Translations under genes and position numbers: made by a program
In this document: in pieces, positions 6,750 to 13,900 of the stretch
Position numbering within the stretch: position 1 is the stretch's first letter
Layout: each line of letters opens with the position of its first letter
The notes under the pieces: model-generated
The model's database searches: none
What the model was told of the DNA's origin: nothing
What the model saw: only the letters and a program-made list of their open reading frames with translations
Assembly: GCA_002391065.1 (NCBI GenBank)
Contig: DGRP01000156.1
Span: forward strand, 1 to 15,525
DNA from: Ruminococcus sp. UBA4385
GTDB lineage: Bacteria > Bacillota_A > Clostridia > Oscillospirales > Ruminococcaceae
Length of the DNA: 15,525 nt
Reading direction: 5' to 3'

Positions 6750-9398
6750 CTACGAAAGTGCTTTTGTTATCAGCTCTGCCGTAAGTCTTAGTCCTTCGCA
6801 GAATTCTCTGTGGTGTTCATTGATAAACGGCATATCCCTTCCTGCTGCCGCAGCTTCAAGAGACTGTGCAAGCTCTGCGGCTTTTAGATCGCCTACAGTT
6901 TTTGATGAGCTTTTTATCGAGTGTATCAGTATTCTGTAATCCTCTGTCAGGCCATCATTTTTGAAGCTTTCAAGCCTGTTTATTTTTTCCTCAGCCGATG
7001 AAGCATAGTCGCTTAAAAGCTCTCTGTAAAAGCTTTCATCGTCCATGCAGTTTTTCAGCCCGGCAGCAGTGTCTATGTTTTTAGGCAATTCACTCTCAAA
7101 GCTGCTCATTTTTGCGTCATTGTCATCGGAAAGCTCCTCATTATCACGTGCCTTGATGCAGCTTTCCGGCAGATAGCGTGAAAGCACTTTTTCAAGCTCA
7201 TCTATATCTATCGGCTTTGAGATATAGTCATCAAAGCCTGCTGCAAGATATCCCTCTCTTGCACCTGTTATCGCATTTGCCGAGAGTGCTATGACCTTAG
7301 TTCCTTCCTTAAGCAGCCTGCCCTCCTTAAGAGCCGTAAGCGTTTCTATACCGTCAAGCTTTGGCATCATATGGTCAAGCAGGATAAGCATATAATCGTT
7401 TTGCTTTATAAGCTCTATCGCCTCATAGCCCGAATGTGCAACAGAAGGCTCTATGCCAAAAAGCCCGAGCAGATTCTGTGCGACCTTAAGGTTCATCTCA
7501 TTGTCATCTACCACAAGGACCCTTGCATCAGGTGCATAAAGCCCGACGGCTTTTGTTATTCGCCCGGAAGCCGGCGCCTGTCCGGCACTGAAGCTTCCCA
7601 TAGGTCTGTCATCTGCTATTTTCTGATAAAGGGCAAACGAAAATTCCGAGCCTTCACCGTAAACGCTTTGCACCTTAAGCTCGCTCCCCATTATTGAAAG
7701 CAGCTTTGTGACGATAGACATTCCAAGCCCCGTGCCCTCGATATTTCGGTTCCTTTTTTCCTCAAGACGCGAGAAGGATTCAAAAAGCTTATCCATATCC
7801 TCAGCCCTGATACCTATTCCCGTATCCTTCACGCTCACCTTGAGCAATACTCTTTCGTCTTCAGTTCCGCCGTTTTGTATGCTAAGAGTTATGCTGCCCT
7901 TCTCGGTATATTTTACCGCATTGGTAAGAAGGTTCTGTATCACCTGGCTCACACGCACGTCGTCTCCGTAAAGATATGAAGGAAGGCTCTCATCTATTTC
8001 AAGCCTGAACCTGAGCCCCTTGTTCTTTGCACGCTCCGAAACAGTCTCCATAAGTGTATAGATAAGCTCGGATGTCTTATACCTTACCGGAACTATCTCC
8101 ATTTTCCCGTCCTCGATCTTTGAAAAATCAAGGATAGAGTTTATAAGCGAAAGCAGTGTCTTGCTCGCATGATCTATATTTACCGAATATTCAAGAGTCT
8201 TCTCATCGTCAGATGTACGAAGGATCATCTCATTCATGCCTATTATTGCATTGATAGGCGTTCTTATCTCGTGAGACATCTCTGCAAGGAAGCTGCTTTT
8301 TGCCTTATTTGCAGCATCTGCTGCCGATTTTTCAAGCGTCAGCATCTTGGCTTCCATTTCCTTTTGCTGCTCTCTGAGCTTAAGGGCCTCTATCATTCTT
8401 GATTCCTGAGTGTTGTCCTCAGTTCTCAGCTGATAGCCTATTATTTTTTTGCCAAGATACATATAGCCTGCCGTCACCTTATAGGTGACATCATTGCGCG
8501 TTACATAAAAATGCGGAGCATCAACACCGTCCTGTACCTGCGATATACAGTCAAGAGCCTTTTTGTAATTCTCATTCTCGGGTCTTAGTATCTTATCTAT
8601 ATAAAGCTCTTTAAACTCCGGCATACAGTCAGTAACCGGGTCGGTGCAGCCAAGGTAGCGCTTTTTAAGGTCGAAGGAAGCAAAGCCTATGTCGCCCTTT
8701 TCGGCTATATTCACTGCCGCAGATTCACTTATGTCATAGAGGTTTATCTTTCTCATCACTATCAGGAAGAGTATCTGAGAAAGCGTATATGCCGCAGGCA
8801 GCAGCTCAAACGCCGGGTGAAAGCTCTTCCCTGCAAGGAATGCAAAAATTATTATCATATAGATGATAAGCAGAAGAAGGGAGTTTATCTTTGAAACGTT
8901 TTTCCTTGTGAAGCTGTATATGAGCACAGAAAGATTAACGAGCAGGTATATAGCGATCATTACGTAATATACCGTGTGGACCGGGCCGTATTCCTTTACA
9001 AGATATGATACGCCGTCCATGCTTCTGAGCTTGGCGGACTTGTAAAGCAAATGATTTGAAGCCGTGTTTATCGAAAAGAAGAACACCACCGAGCCGACTG
9101 TCAGAAGAACAGCCGTAAGAGCCTTCGGAGGCTTGAGCTTGCAGAAGCTTATAAGATATAAAAAGAAAAACAGCTCAAGAAAACACCCGTCAAGGTAGGA
9201 GATGCCGTTTGCAAGTATGGCTTCATATTCATTTTCCGCCGTTGCCACCTTAAGGTATCCGAGATTGATTATCGGTATGACCAGAAAGATCATAGGGAAA
9301 TGTACTGATATCCCTCGCCGCCAGCGCAGCAGGAATATACCCGAAAGTATTACTGACAGGATAACTGCCAGATGAAAATAAATTATCATTTTTCTCAC
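6750..9398 (-). CDS. 7-TM hybrid histidine kinase with PAS-like, REC and HPt domains
   Basis: This 882-residue kinase is the first gene of the operon. Seven hydrophobic segments (about 4-24, 34-50, 71-87, 93-110, 141-163, 172-190, 198-215) match the 7-TM sensor type of histidine kinase. A PAS-like region (about 226-335) and coiled coil (about 336-365) follow, then HisKA with H376 in 'SHEIRTP'. The HATPase carries 'NLLTNAVKYTEKG', 'DTGIGI' and 'GTGLGMS'. A receiver (D675 in 'LLDHMMPK') and HPt (H826 in 'HSIKSSSKTVG') complete the chain. HisKA through HPt closely resembles the next gene, so the two are paralogues with different sensors. The longest frame starts at GTG (9396-9398); the ATG three codons later (9387-9389) is a reasonable alternative, and neither has a strong ribosome binding site. 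The gap to the next start is 19 nt. The 7-TM ligand is not predictable. Confidence 0.92.
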   Translation of the reverse strand: MRKMIIYFHLAVILSVILSGIFLLRWRRGISVHFPMIFLVIPIINLGYLKVATAENEYEAILANGISYLDGCFLELFFFLYLISFCKLKPPKALTAVLLTVGSVVFFFSINTASNHLLYKSAKLRSMDGVSYLVKEYGPVHTVYYVMIAIYLLVNLSVLIYSFTRKNVSKINSLLLLIIYMIIIFAFLAGKSFHPAFELLPAAYTLSQILFLIVMRKINLYDISESAAVNIAEKGDIGFASFDLKKRYLGCTDPVTDCMPEFKELYIDKILRPENENYKKALDCISQVQDGVDAPHFYVTRNDVTYKVTAGYMYLGKKIIGYQLRTEDNTQESRMIEALKLREQQKEMEAKMLTLEKSAADAANKAKSSFLAEMSHEIRTPINAIIGMNEMILRTSDDEKTLEYSVNIDHASKTLLSLINSILDFSKIEDGKMEIVPVRYKTSELIYTLMETVSERAKNKGLRFRLEIDESLPSYLYGDDVRVSQVIQNLLTNAVKYTEKGSITLSIQNGGTEDERVLLKVSVKDTGIGIRAEDMDKLFESFSRLEEKRNRNIEGTGLGMSIVTKLLSIMGSELKVQSVYGEGSEFSFALYQKIADDRPMGSFSAGQAPASGRITKAVGLYAPDARVLVVDDNEMNLKVAQNLLGLFGIEPSVAHSGYEAIELIKQNDYMLILLDHMMPKLDGIETLTALKEGRLLKEGTKVIALSANAITGAREGYLAAGFDDYISKPIDIDELEKVLSRYLPESCIKARDNEELSDDNDAKMSSFESELPKNIDTAAGLKNCMDDESFYRELLSDYASSAEEKINRLESFKNDGLTEDYRILIHSIKSSSKTVGDLKAAELAQSLEAAAAGRDMPFINEHHREFCEGLRLTAELITKALS

Positions 9399-9440
9399 AC
9401 TTCTATATTAATATCATTTATTTTTGTTCATATTTAATTA

Positions 9441-9469
9441 ATTATATCACAGATTTACTTATATGTCAA
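9441..9469 (-). promoter_or_regulatory. Consensus sigma-A promoter of the signalling operon
   Basis: On the minus strand TTGACA (9464-9469) is separated by exactly 17 bp from TATAAT (9441-9446), with TG one base before the -10 (extended -10). Every consensus base is present. Predicted transcription starts near 9434, leaving a leader of about 36-47 nt, too short for a riboswitch. No clear operator palindrome overlaps it. Confidence 0.9.
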
Positions 9470-9508
9470 TGTAAAAAGGAAAACACAGTATGATATTATT
9501 TATCACTC

Positions 9509-9537
9509 TTGAAAAGTGTGCTCAAATGTGTTATAGT
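9509..9537 (+). promoter_or_regulatory. Promoter of the short HD-domain gene
   Basis: TTGAAA (9509-9514), a 17-bp spacer and TATAGT (9532-9537) with TG at 9529-9530 form a good extended -10 promoter. Transcription would start near 9544, about 49 nt before the ATG at 9593. It diverges from the operon promoter with about 40 bp between the two -35 elements, so a shared regulator is possible. Confidence 0.7.
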
Positions 9538-9592
9538 TATCAAAATATTGCGTTTGAGATAAACACTTAAAAATGACGAAAGGGGATCTGCT

Positions 9593-10015
9593 ATGCAAAA
9601 CGAAAACTTCATCAACACACGCGACCTGCTTGGTGCTCTTGCCGAAGCGATGAATTTTATCAATCCCGATATCGAGAACCACCACCAGCAGACAGCTTAT
9701 CTTGCCTATATGCTCGCAAGACATCTGGGGCTTTGCAGTAAAAGCATCGAGCAGACTGTGTATGCAGGGCTTTTGTACGATGTGGGCTCAGTCGTTCTTG
9801 AAGGCAGGAAAACGGTGCTGGAGATAGAGAGCGATGTAAGAACACTTTCAACTATAGGCGCCGGAATGATACGTGACATTTCCGAGCTTGACGGAATAGC
9901 AGATATTATCGAGCTTTGCCAGCTCAGCTGGACAGAGCTTTTGAAAATAAGCGAAAAATGCGATAAAACCGTCTGTGATACGCAGCGCATAGCCTCGCTT
10001 ATGCAAGCTTGTTAA
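9593..10015 (+). CDS. Short, degenerate HD-domain protein
   Basis: The ATG at 9593 follows AAAGGGG (9579-9585) with 7-nt spacing. The 140 residues read as an HD-domain protein: 'HHQQTAYLAYMLARHLGL' (H30-H31) matches the start of HD/HD-GYP domains, and 'AGLLYDVGSV' occupies the place of 'AGLLHDIGK'. The metal-binding HD pair is thus Y62-D63 and the following Lys is Ser, so hydrolase activity is doubtful. The chain stops soon after the fourth helix region, without the GYP half or the second metal-binding part, whereas related proteins are usually much longer. Good promoter and ribosome binding signals suggest that it is expressed. It may be a truncated gene whose 3' part was replaced by the dockerin fragment that begins about 65 bp later in another frame, or a small binding protein. 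The context next to a c-di-GMP operon is suggestive, but the orientation is opposite. Confidence 0.8.
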   Translation: MQNENFINTRDLLGALAEAMNFINPDIENHHQQTAYLAYMLARHLGLCSKSIEQTVYAGLLYDVGSVVLEGRKTVLEIESDVRTLSTIGAGMIRDISELDGIADIIELCQLSWTELLKISEKCDKTVCDTQRIASLMQAC

Positions 10016-10047
10016 CGTGCATTCGCATAAGATCGGTATAGTTTTCC

Positions 10048-10644
10048 TTGTGGTGTGTCAGGGGGATAACCATAATTATTAATGTAACATGTGATCACAA
10101 ATACGTGACTACAGTAGTACCCCCGACCTGCACTGAAAAGGGCTACACGCTCCATAAGTGCTCAGTCTGCTGTGACGAGTTCGATGATAGCTTTGTTGAC
10201 CCTATCAAGGAAGAGGTCATAACTCTTGATATCATTCTAAACGCAAACGATCAAGCTATGTCCTCCGAGAGCATCAGCATAAGCATTAACGGCGAAGAAG
10301 CTTCGACCTCCGAGAACGGCTCGGCAGAGCTCAGCCTCGCTGACGGCACACATGAGATCACCTTCTCAGCCCACGGATTTGTACCTCGTACCTACACTGT
10401 AGAGGTCAAGAACGGACAGCTTACCGAGGAGCTCACACTAGAGCTTAATCTCATCGGTGATGCAGATGGTGACGGAGCAGTAAACACGCTTGACATCGTT
10501 AAGCTGAAGAGACACTTAATCAAAGTCGAGCCGCTTACAGGATATGCCCTTGACTGTGCCAACACAGATGGCAATGATACGCTCAACACACTTGATATTG
10601 TTAAGCTCAAAAGGCACTTGATCAATGTTGAGAAGCTGTGGTAA
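10048..10644 (+). pseudogene. Orphan His/Cys repeat + Ig/PEGA-like + type I dockerin fragment
   Basis: The longest frame (TTG at 10048) has no ribosome binding site and no signal peptide, so it is probably a 3' gene remnant. Convincing homology begins at 'CDHKY' (about 10087). One repeat, 'TTVVPPTCTEKGYTLHKCSV', is identical to residues in the protease downstream (near 15326-15385). A beta-rich domain follows (about 10210-10455, 'DGTHEITFSAHGFVPRTYTV'). The last about 62 residues are a dockerin: two calcium-loop repeats, 'DADGDGAVNTLD' and 'NTDGNDTLNTLD', each followed by 'IVKLKRHLI'. Dockerins bind cohesins and anchor secreted enzymes to cellulosome scaffolds. The intact dockerin suggests recent duplication or truncation. 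A fusion by frameshift from the HD gene is less likely, since that gene is not secreted. If translated, it would remain cytoplasmic. Confidence 0.75.
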
Positions 10645-10684
10645 TTGAATAAAACACAGTATGTTTAAGATGATATACTTTCAA

Positions 10685-10714
10685 AGAGGGCGGTCACGGA
10701 ACCGCCCTTTTCTT
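10685..10714 (+). terminator. Rho-independent terminator after the dockerin fragment
   Basis: AGAGGGCGGT (10685-10694) pairs with ACCGCCCTTT (10701-10710), including one G-T pair, around a 6-nt loop, followed by T-rich sequence. It isolates the dockerin fragment from the protease gene. Confidence 0.85.
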
Positions 10715-10855
10715 ATATACAAATGTAATCATAACGGTAAAGCAGGGGATTATGATAATGATCGTAATAAAACTATTGATTAAAATAATTGATTTTTTGA
10801 CATGGTTTACAATTATCAGTTCTGTTAATTAACATATTTCACGAAATTTGCTCCA

Positions 10856-10872
10856 GTATGCTGGCAGCATAC
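10856..10872. promoter_or_regulatory. Perfect palindrome, candidate operator
   Basis: GTATGCTG (10856-10863) and CAGCATAC (10865-10872) are exact inverted copies around one central base. The centre lies about 42 bp upstream of the predicted protease transcription start, over the position of a poor -35. That is the classic position for an activator dimer; a repressor is also possible. No matching regulator is present in the window. Confidence 0.5.
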
Positions 10873-10890
10873 CAATTTTATTTTTAGATG

Positions 10891-10899
10891 TGTTATAAT
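10891..10899 (+). promoter_or_regulatory. Extended -10 promoter of the S8 protease
   Basis: TGTTATAAT gives TG-n-TATAAT, a perfect extended -10, with no good -35 about 17 bp upstream (ACCAAT at 10871-10876). Transcription would begin near 10906. A separate TTGACA at 10797-10802 lacks a good -10 at normal spacing. Confidence 0.65.
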
Positions 10900-10931
10900 A
10901 GGTAATAAAAATTAGCAAAGGGGGCTTAAAT

Positions 10932-13900
10932 ATGTTGAAACGAACTACAGCAATGCTGCTTAGCATTACTATGATGCTGAGCCTTATGCCGCAGAACCTT
11001 TCGATAGCTATGGAAAAGGAAGGCACTGAGGAAAACGGAGCGTCAGAGGTAATTGCTAATGTTGTACCACCTTCCAAGGTGGAAGCATCGGACAGTGATG
11101 AGCAGCCACAGCCAGAACTTAGTATCGGTGGCGAGCAGCTTGATGAAAATACTCATGCCTATGACCCTATGGAGGAGATACGTGAGAAGCAGGCTGAGGA
11201 AGAATTCAGAGAAAGTGCGGAGATCATTAAAAAGACCGTGCTTTTCTCGGTCAGAGAGGAAAGGGAAGAGGGCGAAACGCCCGTATACCTCGACGATGAG
11301 AGCGAGCTTTGCAGTGATCACTCGCTGACTGATGTTGAGCTGATTTTTGACACTCAGCACGAGAACGGTGAATGGGAGGTCTTCTACGAGGCTAAGACCG
11401 CTGTTTCTGATGTGTGGTCGGTAGTTGACGAGATGAACGAGGATAACCGTATCGCAAATGCAGAACCCGACTATGTTTGGGAGACTACAGCCGTCAGCAG
11501 TTACAGAGTCAATGAGACAGAGTTCAACCGTTCTTCACAGTATTCGGGAATGGACGTAATAAGTGTGTGGAATGACCTATATCAGAATGGCATTTCGGCA
11601 CCCGGAAAGGGAGCTGTTGTGGCTGTTATCGACACCGGCGTTGACTACAACCACGTTGATCTTTCACCAAGTATGTGGAAAAACTCGGGCGAGATACCCG
11701 ACAACGGTGTCGATGATGACGGCAACGGCTATGTTGACGATGTCTACGGTTACAATTTTGTTGCAGACAACGGCGACCCAATGGACGATCACGGCCATGG
11801 TACACACGTTGCAGGCATTATCGGAATGGCTAAAAACAAGGTTGGCGGTGTTGGTCTTGCTTATGGTGCAAAGATCATGGCTGTCAAGGCAGGACAAGCG
11901 ACAGGCTCATTTTCTAACTCTGATATCGCCAAAGCGATAAAATATGCACAAGCTAATGGTGCAGATGTTATCAATATGTCCTTTGGCGGAACGGGCAAGT
12001 CTTATCTTGTTGAATCGGCTCTGCGTGATGCTTCGCATGACTGCGTGCTTGTTGCAGCGGCGGGTAATGACGGGCTTCCTACAACGGATTATCCGACTGA
12101 TCCTAAAGAAGATTTCTATCCTGCCGGATATAACTATGTCATCGGTGTTATGGCGACTGATGATTACGGCAGTTTTGCTCGTTTCTCCAACTGGGATTTT
12201 ATTGAAGGTGCAAACTGCGAGTATGAAATGGCTGCGCCCGGTGTGGCAATTTACAGCACTCTGCCCGGAAACCGCTATGCCTGCTGGAGCGGAACATCTA
12301 TGGCTGCGCCTAATGTTTCAGCAGCGGCAGCTATACTCAGGAGCAAATACAAAGACAAGAACACCTATACCTCTCGGTTTATAATGGGTCAGCTTGTTAG
12401 TGCTACTGAAAGTCAGACTTATAAAATTGATCAAAAACTAAGCATGATACACTATTACCCAATGCTCAACATTAATGACAGCCTTACTAAAACACCTACT
12501 CCAAACGTAGTGCTCAATGATTTCTATATGTTTGATGATGAATCTATCTCACCCGACAATAACGGTGACGGTATAGCACAGCCGGGAGAGATAATTGATC
12601 TTGGTGTTGGTGTTTTCAATTACTGGGGAACCGGAAAAGACGTTACTATTTCAATTGATACACTGAGTCCGGGCGGTATACCAAATCCTTATGTTGAAAT
12701 AATTACTGATTCAGTCAATATTGGCGAGATAGGTATGTTTACAACCTCAGACAATGGCTTTACCTATACTGACGGAGCGCTTACAGGTGTTTCAAATCCT
12801 TTGCGTATAAAGATCAAGGAAGGCACTCCTAACGATATTCAGATACCAATAAACTTTACCATTACTTGTAAAAATGGAATGGACAGTTCTGATAAAAATA
12901 TCTATAATGCGTATGGTGGTACTAAGCCAACGTATACTCTTATAGTTCAGAATGGCTATGCCCTTAGCGGTGTAATAAATGAGGATATGACCCTTACTAA
13001 TGATAAGTACTGGATAATTCAGAATAATATTCTTATTCCCGAGGGCGTAACAGTTACAGTTGAACCGGGAACTCAAATACAGTTCTGGTCGGCTGATCCT
13101 GCAAATCCGTATGCTGACAGTCAGAATGTTTATATCGAGGTCGATGGCAGATTCATCGCGGAAGGCACTGAGGAACAGCCAATTGAAATGTTTGCCGGAA
13201 AAGGTTTTGAAGGATATCCGATTGTTATAACAAATAACGTACAGAAATATCGTTCCTCTATATGGTGTTCAACTACAGACTCAGATTATTCAAGTTTTTA
13301 TACATCCCTAAAATATGTCAATATTATTGATGCATCAGGAAATGAATTCTTAAAGAATTTAAAACTTTCGCAAGATCTTGAAAGAGAATTTGTAGTTACT
13401 TTAGTAGATCATTGCAAAATGATAATATCTAAAAGTACTAAAAAGCTTACTGATGATATAATTATCGCTCGCAAAATTACAAATTCAATCTTTGAAAACT
13501 ATAAATCCTATATACACGGGAAGTATATGAACTTAACAAATGGTGGTGGAGTATACTGTTATGTATTTGAGAAAAATATGTTCAGCAACTCCGATGCAAA
13601 ACTAGTTTCTTATAACGGAAATAACGACTGCTTGTCAATTAAAAACAATGTTTTTCTTCAATCCTATAAAGAAAATACTAATGGAGGTTTTTTTTCGCCT
13701 AAAATCAATGATCATGAAAAATTAAAGACTATTTCTATAGAAGAAGACATTAGTATTGATAATCAAACAATTGTAGAGAATAATGCTGTATTATCTAAGA
13801 TATGGACAATACCTTTACAAAACCTTAGAATTTTTGGAGGATATTCCGGCCACAACACCTACGACATCTCAGGCAACTACTGGGGCACAACAAACCCCGA

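Noticed and set aside
9399..9592. c-di-GMP or other riboswitch in the divergent leader regions
   Set aside because: Both leaders are under about 50 nt from the predicted starts, and no conserved aptamer core was seen.
10013..10050. Frameshift joining the HD gene to the dockerin fragment as one protein
   Set aside because: The intervening sequence has no similarity to either family, and a cytoplasmic HD protein with a dockerin tail would make no sense without a signal peptide.
11563..12384. Overlapping plus-strand ORFs in another frame within the protease
   Set aside because: The subtilase frame is continuous and carries all catalytic motifs; these are shadow frames with unusual composition.
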